DNA of 64,000 bases from positions 830,001 through 894,000 of the forward strand of contig JAIGNY010001753.1 in NCBI GenBank assembly GCA_020152595.1, given 5' to 3'. The notes under the pieces are model-generated. The model made no database searches, was not told the origin of the DNA, and saw only the letters and a program-made list of their open reading frames with translations. The position numbers were made by a program, and so were the translations under genes. Numbering within the stretch: the first letter of the stretch is position 1; each line of letters begins with the position of its first letter. Shown piece after piece: positions 1-11,356 of this stretch. The stretch comes from Chiridota heheva (taxonomy: Eukaryota; Echinodermata; Holothuroidea; Apodida; Chiridotidae).

Positions 1-123
1 AAAATCCATCTAAATTGCTTTAAAAAATCTAGGGAAAACCCCATATGTAGTTTTTTGTAAATATTGTAATTTAATAATGCATGCTTTACTACTAGGTTTG
101 TAGACAATTTGTCTGAAAATTCT

Positions 124-2310
124 GAGGATTGGATGGGGATGAGGATAGGATGGGGATGAGGATGGGATGGGGATGAGGATGGGATGGGGATGAGGTTGGG
201 ATGGGGATGAGGATGGGACTGGGATGAGGATGGGATCGGGATGAGGATGGGATGGGGATGAGGTTGGGATGGGGATGAGGGGGATGGGGATGAGGATGGG
301 ACGGGGATGAGGATGGGACGGGGATGAGGATGGGATGGGGATGAGGATGGGATGGGGATGAGGATGGGATGGGGATGAGGATTGGGATGGGGATGAGGAT
401 GGGACAGGGATGAGGATGGGACACGGGATGAGGATGGACAGGGATGAGGATGGACGGGATGAGGATGGATGGGGATGAGGTTGGGATGGGGATGAGGATA
501 GGATGGGGATGAGGATGGGATGGGGATGAGGATTGGGATGGGGATGAGGATGGGACAGGGATGAGGATGGGATGGGATGAGGATGGGATGGGGATGAGGT
601 TGGGATGGGGATGAGGATGGATGGGATGAGGATGGGATGGGGATGAGGTTGGGATGGGATGGGATAGGATGGAGATGAGGATGGGATGGGGATGAGGATG
701 GGACAGGGATGAGGATGGGATCGGGATGAGGATGGGATGGGGATGAGGTTGGGATGGGGATGAGGATGGGATGGGGATGAGGATAGGATGGGGATGAGGA
801 TGGGATGGGGATGAGGATGGGACGGGGATGAGGATGGGACGGGGATGAGGATGGGATGGGGATGAGGTTGGGATGGGGATGAGGATTGGGATGGGGATGA
901 GACAGGGATGAGGATGGGATCGGGATGAGGATGGGACGGGGATGAGGTTGGGATGGGGATGAGGATGGGATGGGTATGAGGATGGGATGGGGATGAGGAT
1001 GGGATGGGGATGAGGATGGGATGGGGATGAGGATGGGATGGGATGGGGATGAGGATGGGATGGGGATGGGATGGGATGGGAATGGGATGGGGATGAGGAT
1101 GGGATGGGGAAGAGGATGGGATGGGATGGGGATGGGATGGATGGGTATGAGGATGGGATGGGGATGAAGATGGGATGGGGATGAGGATGGGATGGGGATG
1201 AGGATGGGATGGATGGGGATGGGATGGGATGGGGATGAGGATGGATGGGGATGAGGATGGATGGGGATGAGGATGGGATGGGATGGGATGGGGATGGATG
1301 GATGGGGATGAGGATGGATGGGGATGAGGATGGGATGGGATGAGGATGGGATGGGATGGGGATGGGATGGGATGGGGATGAGGATGGGATGGGGATGAGG
1401 ATGGGATGGGGATGAGGATGGATGGGGATGAGGATGGGATGGGATGGGGATGAGGATGGGATGGGGATGAGGATGGGATGGGAATGGGATGGGGATGAGG
1501 ATGGGATGGGGATGAGGTTGGGATGGGGATGAGGATGGGGATGAGGTTGGGATGGGGATGAGGATGGGATGGGGATGAGGATGGGATGGGATGGGGATGA
1601 GGATGGGATGGGAATGGGATGGGGATGAGGATGGGATGGGATGGGGATGGGATGGATGGGGATGAGGATGGGATGGGGATGAGGTTGGATGGGGATGAGG
1701 ATGGGATGGGGATGAGGATGGGGGGATGGGGATGAGGATGGGATGGAATGGGATGGGGATGAGGATGGATGGGATGGGGATGGGATGGGATGGGGATGAG
1801 GATGGGATGGGGATGAGGTTGGGATGGGGATGAGGATGGGATGGGGATGAGGATGGGATGGGATGGGGATGAGGATGGGATGGGGATGAGGATGGGATGG
1901 GATGGGATGGGGATGGATGGGATGAGGATGGATGGGATGGGATGGGATGGGATGGGGATGAGGATGGATGGGGATGAGGATGGGATGGGGATGAGGATGG
2001 GATGGGGATGAGGATGGATGGGATGGGGATGAGGATGGGATGGGAATGGGATGGGGATGAGGATGGATGGGGATGAGGATGGATGGGGATGAGGATGGGA
2101 TGGGATGAGGATGGGATGAGGATGGGATGGGGATGAGGATGGGGATGAGGATGGGATGGGGATGAGGATGGGATGGGAATGGGATGGGGATGAGGATGGG
2201 ATGGGGATGAGAGATGGGATGGGGATGAGGATGGGATGGAATGGGATGGGATGGGGATGAGGATGGAATTAGGATGAAGATGGAATGAGGATGAGGATGG
2301 GATAGGGACG
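124..2310. repeat. G-rich minisatellite (GGATGGGGATGAGGAT-type)
   Basis: About 2.2 kb of short interspersed variants of GGGATGGGGATGAGGAT with occasional GGTTGG and GGAATGG variants. The + strand is nearly devoid of C, so the array has extreme strand asymmetry. Closely spaced runs of three and four G could form G-quadruplexes (inference). The 742-residue minus-strand frame (Ser/His/Pro/Ile repeats) exists because a strand made of C, A and T can only form the stop TAA, which never occurs here. It should not be read as a gene. Confidence 0.97.
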
Positions 2311-2417
2311 AGGATGACATCGTATGTGTTGCAAATGGAACTAGAACTGTCAGCAGGTCAGTATACTCGACTATTCAAAGCTAGTATAGAGAATGGGCTT
2401 ATAGAGGGAAGTATATA

Positions 2418-2495
2418 CAGAAATAGGGTAGCAGGGACAGATGATTTTAAATTACACAGAAATAGGGTAGCAGGGACAGATGATTTTAAATTACT
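2418..2495. repeat. 39-bp perfect tandem duplication
   Basis: Two adjacent near-identical 39-bp copies, each starting CAGAAATAGGGTAGCAGGGA (positions 2418 and 2457). They lie in a 63-codon open frame (2314-2505, +) that has no recognisable domain; I do not call it a gene. Confidence 0.85.
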
Positions 2496-2505
2496 TGAGC
2501 TTTGA

Positions 2506-2950
2506 AAGATGCACTCACATTTTCATTTGTACAACAAGCTTCAAAAAATCTTTGAGTTTTCCAAGATATATTAAGACAAAAAGTTCAAGGTTACCTCACC
2601 CAGTAACTTAGAAAACGTGTAAAACCTAGCAGTCTTTGTGACTACAATACCTTTGTTAGTTCTATCAATTGAATAACAAAGAAAGGAGAGGCCCTGACTT
2701 GTCAAATGAAAGAATGTCATTCACTCCCTTTCCAACCTGTACCCTCCCCCAGCCCTATACATTCCCATAACTACATCCTGGATTGTAATACAACTTCCAA
2801 TTTAAGAAAATATGTGTGTCAAGCAAAGTCAAGCAGCATGAAAAATGTACAATAAGATTAACGCAAAATTATGCGAAACAATATTGCTTAACGTATGAAA
2901 AACTAGACATTGGAAACGATACAAATCCCCTCACCACTAATAATGCATAT
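2506..2950. other. Unique AT-rich spacer
   Basis: I see no gene, RNA or repeat signature here apart from a C-rich patch near 2735-2755. Confidence 0.5.
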
Positions 2951-2957
2951 TCCAGAC

Positions 2958-3345
2958 TGTCCCACATTTCATCCCAACCTGTCCCAAATGTCATCCCACA
3001 TCTATACTCCATGCAATCACACCTGAAAACCAGATACTGTATGTCATTCCACCACTTGCATGGCCCACATGCCATCACAAATTAAATCCAGATGACATCC
3101 CACCACATGCCATTCCACCCTGTTCCACATGTCGACCCACCCTGTTCCACATGCCAACCCATCCTGTTCCACATGCTAACCGATCCTGTTCAACATGCCA
3201 AACCATCCTATTCAACATGCCAACCCACCCTGTTCTACATGCCAATCCACCCTGTCTAACATGCCAACACACCCTGACCAACATCCTGACCAACACCCCA
3301 TCACACCCTGCCCTACATACAATCACTCTGTCCCACATGACCTCA
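2958..3345. repeat. Degenerate 'CCCACATGCC-ATCC' tandem repeat
   Basis: Diverged units of about 22-25 bp built on CCTGTTCCACATGCCAACCCA. The wording matches the CCCACATGGCATCCCACC arrays at 12.3-13.5 kb and 47.9-49.2 kb, so this looks like an older or shorter relative of the same satellite. Short open frames on both strands (3075-3560) are by-products. Confidence 0.75.
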
Positions 3346-3630
3346 TCCTAACTCCTTCAGCTACTTTATCATCAGGTCATCTTCTACCCCACATTCTGCT
3401 TATTTTTTGTATTTCTCAAACCCTCAATTTAACATTCTTTAGAAGCAAGGAAACTTTTATTTGCTTCTTTATTTATGGCAAGACAAACATTTTGATTGCT
3501 ATTCATGTCAGCAATATCAATATAATAACAAACCAGAAATGCAAAGTTAGTAAGTCATAAGCCATATGTATTTGATCTCAGGTCAAACATATTGCAGGAA
3601 ATGCACACTATACCTCACCATTAAGTGTAA

Positions 3631-3980
3631 ACAATGCTCTTCACATATACTGTACAATGCTCTTCACATATACTGTACAATGCTCTTCACATATACTGTA
3701 CAATGCTCTTCACATATACTGTACAATGCTCTTCACATATACTGTACAATGCTCTTCACATATACTGTACAATGCTCTTCACATATACTGTACAATGCTC
3801 TTCACATATACTGTACAATGCTCTTCACATATACTGTACAATGCTCTTCACATATACTGTACAATGCTCTTCACATATACTGTACAATGCTCTTCGCATA
3901 TACTCTTCAATGCTCTTCACATATACTCTTCAATGCTCTTCACATATACTCTTCAATGCTCTTCACATATACTGTATAAT
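3631..3980. repeat. 23-bp minisatellite TGCTCTTCACATATACTGTACAA
   Basis: About 15 units of 23 bp. The first two-thirds are identical; the last units change CTGTACAA to CTCTTCAA, giving a sharp homogenised/variant boundary. All three + frames stay open for about 140 codons because the unit contains no stop. The array is a local expansion of a motif found once in each of the longer repeat units that follow (ACAATGCTCTTCACATATATGATC). Confidence 0.95.
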
Positions 3981-5775
3981 CATTTGTTTAAGCAAAATCA
4001 TCACACCCACTTTAATTCAAGAGATACCACATATACAAATATTGTCATTGCTATGCAAATAGGCTAATTATTAGGCACACAAAATCCACCAACCATGCTC
4101 AATTGAACAGTACCAATGCCCTCTACCACTAAACAAAATAGCAAGTTATAATCTTAGGTTGAATATTTTGTAAGTTAATCTATTGTTATGCAAATAACCT
4201 ACTTAATATTGACACTACACCTCACCATTGAGTGTAGACAATGCTCTTCACATATATGATCATTTGTGTTAAACAAAATCCCACTCCCACTTTAATTTAA
4301 AGGATTAGTTCAGTGGTCAAGCATGTCCATCTTATATGGAAGAGGACTTCAAAAGAAACAAAGTGTTGCAAAAAGCATTGCAAATTCTTTTTTCGTTAAG
4401 GAGATATTCAAGTTTAAGGTTTGGTATCATTTCTATAGAAACGACTGAAATCAGACTAGTTGTGATGTCACAGCCTCAGATTCATCAAAATCTTTATGTA
4501 CTTTAAAGAAAGATTATTTAATTGTTTTCACTATTTAAATTATTTTCCCTCAAACGTTTTACAGATGGTATATTATAAATACCCTTCCTAGATTCAGTTT
4601 TACTACTTTTTTGACATATCCCATGGTTTTTAAGCCACAAACTCACACGACAAAACATGATAGAATACATAAAGACTTTAAGGAATCTAAGGTTATGACA
4701 TCACAATTAGCCTGATTTCAGTCGTTTCTATACAAATGATACCAAACTTTAAACTTGAATATCTCCTTTGCGGAAAAAGATTTTGCAATGCTTTCTTCAC
4801 CATTTTAATTCTTTTGAAGTCCTCTTTTATATAAGATAAACATGCTTGACCACTGAGCTAATCCTTTAAGAAATATCATACATACAAATATTTTCATTGT
4901 TATGCAAATAAGCTAATTAATATGCAAACACACAACCCCAAATCATGCTCATTTGAACAGTACCCATATCCTCTACCCCATAACAAGTACCAAGTTATTA
5001 TATAAGGTTAAATATTTTATGTGAGAGTCTATTGTTATGCAAATAACCTAATCAATATGCACATTATACCTCACCATTAAGTATAGACAATGATCTTAAC
5101 ATATATGATCATTTGTGTATACAAAATCCACACTCCCAATTTAATTTAAGAGATATCATAGATACAAATATTTTCAATAATTAGTTTGCACACACAACCC
5201 CATATCATGCTTATTTGAACAGTACTCATGTCCTCTACCCCAGTGCCAAATTACATAAATGTACATAATTCATAACTTAAGTTATGAGCTCATTAATTAA
5301 AAACATTTTGTACAAGTCTATTGTTATGCAAATAACCTAAATAACATGCACTTCACCTCAACATTAAGTGTAGACAATGCTCTTCACATATGATTATTTG
5401 TGCAAACATAATCCCTACATCCACTTTAATTTAAGAGATATCATAGATACAAATATTTCCATTGTTATGTAAATAAGCTGATTAGTATGCACATACAACC
5501 ACTAATCATGCTCACTTGAACAGTACACCTATGCCAACTTACATGAATGTACACCATTCATAACTTAAGTTATGAAAACTTTAACCACAAACTTTAACCA
5601 AAACTTTTACTTGACAAATATTTTCATTGTTATGCAAATAACCTAATTAGTATGCACACACACAACCCTCCAATCATGCTCATTTAATCAGTACCCATGT
5701 CCTCTACCCTTATGACAAGTCACATGAATGTGCACCATTCATAACTTAAGTTATAAAAACTTCAATCAAAACTTT
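3981..5775. repeat. Long-unit tandem repeat (about 300-400 bp, 4-5 diverged units)
   Basis: Each unit carries in order: GCTCTTCACATATATGATCA, CCCACTTTAATTTAAGAGAT, a TGTTATGCAAATAAGCTAAT stretch, ATCATGCTCATTTGAACAGT, CCCATGTCCTCTACCC and a second TTATGCAAATAACCTAAT stretch. Units start near 3631, 4230, 5080 and 5365, with a partial last unit. One unit is interrupted at 4301-4865 by a foldback transposon. The array ends at a G+C-rich hairpin (5778-5835). Confidence 0.8.
4301..4865. mobile_element. TTAA-flanked foldback MITE, copy 1
   Basis: A 565-bp element beginning AGGATTAGTTCAGTGGTCAA and ending GACCACTGAGCTAATCCT, flanked on both sides by TTAA (4297-4300 and 4866-4869). It interrupts the sequence CTTTAATTTAAGAGATATC, seen uninterrupted in neighbouring units, so the empty site can be read directly and confirms TTAA duplication. 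The arms stay complementary for more than 150 bp, including GATGTCACA / TGACATCAC near the centre. There is no coding capacity. TTAA target sites are characteristic of the piggyBac superfamily (established), but the termini lack the usual CCC start, so the superfamily is inferred. Confidence 0.9.
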
Positions 5776-5777
5776 AC

Positions 5778-5835
5778 CGGACGCTGACGCCGGGGGTAGT
5801 AGAATAGCTCTACTATTCTTTGAATAGTCGAGCTA
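5778..5835. mobile_element. Terminal hairpin of a tandem-repeat-carrying element
   Basis: GGACGCTGACGCCGGGGG followed by a stem-loop: TAGCTCTACTATTC (5805-5818), loop TTT, GAATAGTCGAGCTA (5822-5835), 13 of 14 bases pairing. G+C jumps sharply here against an AT-rich background. A GACGCCGACGCCGGG block followed by a short hairpin is, from memory, a recurrent right end of non-autonomous, often Helitron-like, elements in marine invertebrates. That assignment is inference. Confidence 0.6.
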
Positions 5836-5840
5836 AACAT

Positions 5841-6175
5841 TGCACTGGTAAATCAAATTTCCATGAAACGTTGCTGTTAATCGGGAAATTTCCTCCTATT
5901 TTCGGGAAATCTCCTTTTTCCTATTCGGGAAGTTTTCTTTAATTTTTTGTGACATTAAATTCCTCTGTTTTCAGGAAATTTTCAGGAATTCTCTCTCAAT
6001 TTTCCTGAAATGTTGCCAAATTTCACTAAATTTCCAATATATTTTGTTAAAATAGTGTTTTTATTTTGTTTAAATTTTATTCCCAACTGGGTAGAAAGTA
6101 TGAAACTGGGCAGGTGAAGTCCTCTAAGAGGTGAAAATTCCCCCTCTCCCCCTATCCTTATTTCCTATGTCTCTG
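5841..6175 (+). repeat. T-rich dispersed repeat, copy 1
   Basis: Starts GCACTGGTAAATCAAATTTC, passes CGTTGCTGTTAATCGGGAAA, then a T-rich body with repeated TTCAATTTTCGGGAAATTTTC-like phrases, then CCCAACTGGGTAGAAAGTAT and a C-rich tail ending CCTATGTCTCTG. The same order recurs at nine other places in the window. It begins directly after the hairpin at 5835. Confidence 0.75.
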
Positions 6176-7378
6176 CTAATTAATTGCTTCTGTTCTCAAA
6201 AAAATAACTGATCAAACAAAAACAAAATTATTTTCTTGTAATTGTTGCATTTGACCTTCCAGCAGAATTCAACGACATTCCTGGGGTGACAAAGACTGAG
6301 CAATAACACTATGATTCAGAAACTGGGTGGCGCAGTTCCAGAACATTCTACAATGATCTCATATGTTGACTCATGCTGACCTGCTGATGCAATCTTTTCG
6401 ATTTGGAACATGACATTTTATTCTAAAACTGAAACAATAATCGGAGGACTACGCCCTGCAATGCTATTAAAATAGAACTTAAAAGTTGTCTATATAAGCA
6501 GCTGTTTTTAAAAATATTTTTGAGGTTTCATCAATTTACAATTAGCTGTGTCTTATTCTCTTGCATCAAGAATTACCGTCCTGCCTTCATTTATTCAGAG
6601 TGTGGATATTCATTATTAAAGTAAACTTGAATTTTCCTTGACTGCTGCTTGAGGAATGAATTCAGGGAAAATCTTTAACTTAACTGTCTGCTAATATATA
6701 TCATAAAAAGTGGATCTTACAGCTGTTAGGCCTATAAATTTTGTTAAGGAGCTTACAAGTAAAAACTTTGAGAGAAATCATCACATAATTATTCGCGGAA
6801 CTGAATACTGGATTATTTATTAGAATAACTAGTGAACTATCACCCGCAGACAGACAGAGAGACCAGACAGATAGCGCATCATCTTCATTTTTTAAGAAGA
6901 AACTTCTAAATTTTTTGATAAATTCTGTACAAAATTAAAAGCCACTGATCTTGATTTTATATTTTGGCATTCTTCTGTTGCTTTTCTATTAGTGGTCTGT
7001 AACAACTTAAAAGAGAAATGTAATTCCCACCTATTGTTACGCCTACTGCTCTGCGTACAGCACAAGTCTTTTCACCATTTCAGTCTCAATATACTCTGAC
7101 TGCACATGAAATTGAAAGTATGCATAAATTAACATTTCTTTGCATTGCTAGATAATGTTGCTTCCCAAGCTATTCTTTCTTTCATACAGGTAGAAGCTGC
7201 CTCAGCTGGAAATCAATAAGGTGTGAAATATGTTTTATGATACAAACTATTTGGCAACCCTGGTTTGTTTGATTATGCGTAGGTGTGATCTTTGAGACCT
7301 GGTAGAAGCTATATGAGCTGTCAAAAACTGCAAGTGAAGAAAATCATACAAATTACACCGTGGAAGTACATAGTATTG
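6176..7378. other. No recognised feature
   Basis: AT-rich sequence with a short CAGACAGACAGAGAGACCAG run near 6848. I see no coding or repeat family assignment. Confidence 0.4.
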
Positions 7379-8603
7379 TAAGGACCCTGTTTTTTCTTCC
7401 TACCCAAGTTTTCCCCAGAGTTATCTCCCCTGGTTCTTTAGGTCATTAAAGTTCATGTTTGTTTATCACTTAAGACAGTAATTGTGTTATGTAACCAATT
7501 ATGTTAAGTTTCCTGTTTATTGCTCTGGTGACAGAGGAGCTATAGACAATCATTTGCATTTTCTAGGTTATACAAATAGAGACTTACTGGCCACATTCCC
7601 TAATTTGCATTTGGGTTCTTGTTGAGATCAAGTATGTAAATGAGATTAACAGTTAAGCATCTGGTATGTAAATGAGCTTAGCAGACACTACTTGTACAAA
7701 TTCTATTGGTTACTGTTGATCATTTGACACTAAGGTGTGGTTTATTAGGAATCAGTGAGTTGTGAAGTTATCTACCTACTGTGGTGTAGCGGTTATCATA
7801 CCTGTCTACAGACCACGAGGCCCTGGGTCCAATCCTGGGGTGGGTAGACACGCCAGTGCACCACAACTGGTTATCAAAGGCCGTGGACATTGACTTGGTT
7901 GTCGATGTTATGTTTGTCCGTACGTCGCACCTGTGTTCTCGTCCGGGTCATATTAGGCGTTGCGTGATAGCATTGTTACTATCATAACCAAATACGCAGG
8001 CGACGACCCTGTCATTGTAATTGTGTGTTCAACTCTCTCTCTCTCTCTCTGAAGTTCAGAGCGTAAGGAGTTTAGACTGGCAGCTGTCTTGACCATAACA
8101 TAGCCTATTAGGCTTGGTTGAAGCAATGGGATCTCAGCTGCCAGCCTACACAACCTCACAGTAAGATTATTTCATTTCACACCAGATTCACAGTTTGTTT
8201 TCAGTGCTTGGGGAATCTGGGCTGACAGTTGCAGTGACCAGTCGGAAGCCTAGCCAGCCTAAATCTATCAGATTAGGCTCGTCTGAGGTGATGGGATCTT
8301 AGCTGCCAGTTTGCACAACCCATCACCAAGAGAAATCAGCCAGTTCTTATCAGTTCAGTTTTAGGTCTGACTGCAGCGAGAAGTCTGATAGGGTTAACAA
8401 TAACAGAATTATTCTACCATAGTTGTAGAAGAAAGCAGAGTAAGATTGTATGCACTGTTGGAGTTATTCTTGGAGACTTGTTCTTAATAAACGTCAGAGA
8501 TCTGAGACTTACATTTTCCTTTTGGTGTGCTGTTTTTAAGCCTAAGCCTAGGCCGGATTGGTTCGTTAGTATTCATCAGATTTATTTGTGATGTGTCAAG
8601 CAA
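7379..8603 (+). mobile_element. Possible solo LTR (Ty3-like), with SINE inside
   Basis: A TGTAAGGACCC start, a poly(A) signal AATAAA at about 8487 within TTCTTAATAAACGTCAGAG, and a possible primer-binding-like TTGCGACGAGAATCC just beyond the right end (about 8607) suggest an LTR. No second LTR or coding region is present, and the length (1.2 kb, partly a SINE) is untested. Inside are two related copies of GGCAGCTG...CAGCTGCCAG (8081-8150 and 8225-8325). This is a weak call. Confidence 0.25.
7781..8052 (+). mobile_element. tRNA-derived SINE, family 1, copy 1
   Basis: The head GTGGTGTAGCGGTTATCATA resembles an A box and GGGTCCAATCC resembles a B box, spaced as in a tRNA. Downstream the core CACAACTGGTTATCAAAGGC is shared with the copy at 38.65 kb. 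The 3' end is a (CT)n tail at 8034-8051. The head is a degraded tRNA-like sequence and not a functional tRNA gene. Confidence 0.75.
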
Positions 8604-8638
8604 TTTTCTTGCGACGAGAATCCCTCTTTAATTAAACA

Positions 8639-8963
8639 TATACCCTTACTACAGAAATATTATCTTGCAGCACGCTTGCACCAGCCTTGAGACAGGCTAA
8701 CATTTTGAACTTGTGCAAGCATGCTATCTGCAAGTTTGCGCAAGTTAGTAAAATTGTCTTCAAGCTAACAAATATTTTATGCTAGTTTGAGAAAGCTTAG
8801 CTTGCGCAAGCCAGTTGTATATAGGCTAGTTTGCACAGGCCAATTTGTTCCAAATGCTAGTTGCAGCATGCTTGCACAAAAAGTTGCAGCATGCTTGTGC
8901 AAGCTAAAAATTGTTAGCTTGTCGCAATAAGCATGCTGCAAGCTAAAATTTATGTAAGGGTAT
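8639..8963. mobile_element. Palindrome-rich foldback element (GCTTGCGCAAGC family), copy 1
   Basis: Inverted ends: left ATACCCTTACTACAG...CTTGCAGCACGC and right GCATGCTGCAAG...TATGTAAGGGTAT pair over about 35 bp. The interior is crowded with self-complementary words such as AGCTTGCGCAAG, GCATGCTTGC and GCTTGTGCAAGC. A related block sits at 58.715-58.89 kb and shares TTTGTTCCAAAT. No coding capacity. Confidence 0.7.
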
Positions 8964-9838
8964 CCCTACAAGGGACCTGTTGAACAAAAAAAAAATTGGT
9001 ATGTGACACATCCCATATGTATAACACGCTACCTTCAAATGACTAAACCAAAACATGTAGGTTTTATTATGCACACTATTTCTGCATCATGTCTTTCAAA
9101 TGACAGACGTGACAAATTCTTCCCAGGGGACCCTGTTACAACCAACCATTGAATTAAAGATTACTCATATTGCATCATGTACTTACAGCAAGCACCTTAC
9201 ACAAATGAAGAGGCCCACCACAAATGAGGCAGATTAGGTAAAGGAAAGTTGTTCCTACAATGATCATTAAAAGAGGACTTATAGCCACGTTTATTATCCT
9301 TTCAGTCCCCTCTGCAAAACATTTACTCATTTATATCAATAAGTGTCATGCTGCAATGCTACTAAAATAGATACAGTATGGTTCCGATAAGCTGGATTAT
9401 ATGATGCACGTTCTGTCATAAAAACCATATATAAAGAAATACTAGCTGATGGGGTTACTGCAGGGATGCCAATGCCATCATGCCAAATAGGCAAGAGGAG
9501 AAGAAGAAGGGGGAGGAAAGCACTTGCATCATAATTGTATGAATGTGGACAATTATTGACTTATTTTTCATAGCACAAAATATCATGGAGTTACACAACT
9601 GAAATGTTTACCGCCAATGGTGTTTAATAATAATAGTAATAATGAATATTTCACAGAATTTATATGCGCTGCTCACTGAAGTACTAATGCGCTAACAACA
9701 ATCAATCATCCACACATGCCAAAAATGAACTCTTTTCCAGGGGGACTATATGCTAGGGATGGGCAATGCCCCGGTGCAACCACAACAATGGTGTAACAAC
9801 TCACCAACCACATGAAATTATCATTTTCATGACTTGTC
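8964..9838. other. No recognised feature
   Basis: AT-rich unique-looking sequence with a short purine run near 9490-9520. No gene or repeat family recognised. Confidence 0.4.
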
Positions 9839-9839
9839 C

Positions 9840-10094
9840 TACTCCTTAAAATTTTGTTCCAGCAAATCATGACCACAAACTTACTGTAGCAAATAGTGAG
9901 ACTACTTTATCTTAATTAAGATAACCACACAATAAGGACTTCATCCATTGCTAATATGATACTCAGCACCAACTTCTACAACAACTAAGATTTTCAGAAT
10001 AAAGAAAATAAAAAGGAAAAATCTGACCCGACCTGGTTAATTATCAGATCGGGTCTGACTGTTTGAAACTTTAAGGAGCAGAACAACTAATGTT
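9840..10094 (+). mobile_element. 240-bp hairpin element, copy 1
   Basis: From CTCCTTAAAATTTTGTTCC through CTTACTGTAGCAAATAGTGA, a polypurine stretch GAATAAAGAAAATAAAAAGG, and the hairpin GACCCGACCTGG...CAGATCGGGTC, to ACTTTAAGGAGCAGAACAAC. Copies at 36.01 kb (same strand) and 51.6 kb (opposite strand). The end words CTCCTTAAA and TTTAAGGAG are inverted, hinting at short terminal inverted repeats. Confidence 0.8.
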
Positions 10095-10095
10095 T

Positions 10096-10222
10096 GCTGA
10101 GGGCCAGACAAGGTAGCAGCATGTGCCATTTTTAAAGTCTTTGGTATGACCCAACCCAGGATTAAACTCCGACCTCCCGGGCTCAGAAGGCAGATGCTGA
10201 CCACTGTGAGCCAACCAGTCTG
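10096..10222 (-). mobile_element. tRNA-derived SINE fragment (minus strand)
   Basis: Read on the minus strand: GGTTGGCTCACAGTGGTCAG (A-box-like), CTGCCTTCTGAGCCCGGGAG, GGAGTTTAATCC (B-box-like), then a body containing ACCAAAGACTTTAAAAATGG and ending at CTTGTCTGGCCCTCAGC. The body is truncated where it abuts the hairpin element at 10094. The two-box arrangement supports a Pol III-type SINE. Confidence 0.55.
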
Positions 10223-10225
10223 AGT

Positions 10226-11356
10226 ATATGCCTATATCTCTGTAAAGCGATCAAGTTGTTTAGTTTCAACTCTTTGAAGAAAAAAAAAAGGAAAACATTT
10301 CTTAATATCTGCCATTGAGTCTGAATAGCAAAATGTTTCATTTTTCATTTTCTGATTCACATTAAGGTTCCCACCCCCTAAAATCCTCTCTGATTATGCA
10401 CTTCTTCAAGTTAAATACTCTGTCCTAATTCTGCCACACACACACACTGAGCACATTGTCATGAAATCAGGAAAATTAACACCACTAAAAAATATTTTGT
10501 CTGAATTTATTTTGTTAATAACTACATCTAAAGTGTGTGACTAATCATGTGATCTACGTTGAATCACAAATCAAGCACTCTATAGTTGTGTGTACATACA
10601 CTTCACAACTATTTGCTTTCAAACACATTTCCAGAAGACTTAATTCGAATATCTTCGTAATGCACATCAAAACAAAAGGTACGAGAGATGCATTCATCGT
10701 AATAAAGTTACTCAAATGGAAAGGTTTTCATGGCAAGATTGAGAGCTACAATAAATCATATGGTCCACAGGTAATTACTTTGCGTAAGGAAATATCATTA
10801 TGCCATCCCACAATGCATCATAAAATGAAAGGTATACTAGAAATGGGTTGTAAAACATTTCACATGGGGACTGCTTATCTACTTAAATTACCCATTACTT
10901 GCATTTGCACATGGAATATGCTCCATTTGTACTATTTCTATTTAATGCATGTAAACATGATTAACCTTCCATGAAACTGAATTTTATGTTTCATTTCATT
11001 CATTTTAAGACTTACTTCGCACTGTTTTCATTGCTTTTTAAGCTGACTCATTTACAAGGCTGATGGATTAATAGCACAATTTTACATCTTATCACAATAT
11101 TCAGGAACAGGACTGCCATATTACTTCACAAAACTTGCAAAAAACGAAGAAAAAAAAGAAGGGAAACTCTCACTACCAAGCACAACAGCCAGGATTTTCT
11201 ATCTTAAGAGGGTGCGTTTCCACAGGAAAATCGCCCAGTTTTACATGTATTATTGTGAGGCACATATATGGCATTTGTGTACCTTGACAGTCGTGTGAGG
11301 GGAGAGGGGGGGGGTGCAAATTTACCCACCACACCCCCTCCCTAAGAGCCTGGTAT
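10226..11356. other. No supported gene
   Basis: A 145-codon frame at 10537-10974 (+) lacks a convincing start (GTG) and any recognisable domain. A C/G-rich foldback-like patch sits at 11290-11345. Otherwise AT-rich and featureless. Confidence 0.35.

Noticed and set aside
92-2320. 742-codon minus-strand ORF rich in Ser, His, Pro, Ile
   Set aside because: The strand consists of C, A and T, so TAA is the only possible stop and never arises; all frames are open for the same reason.
7781-7855. tRNA gene
   Set aside because: Degraded stems; continues into a SINE body shared with 38.65 kb.
10537-10974. 145-codon ORF
   Set aside because: Starts with GTG, no domain, no repeat or splice context; could be chance in AT-rich DNA.
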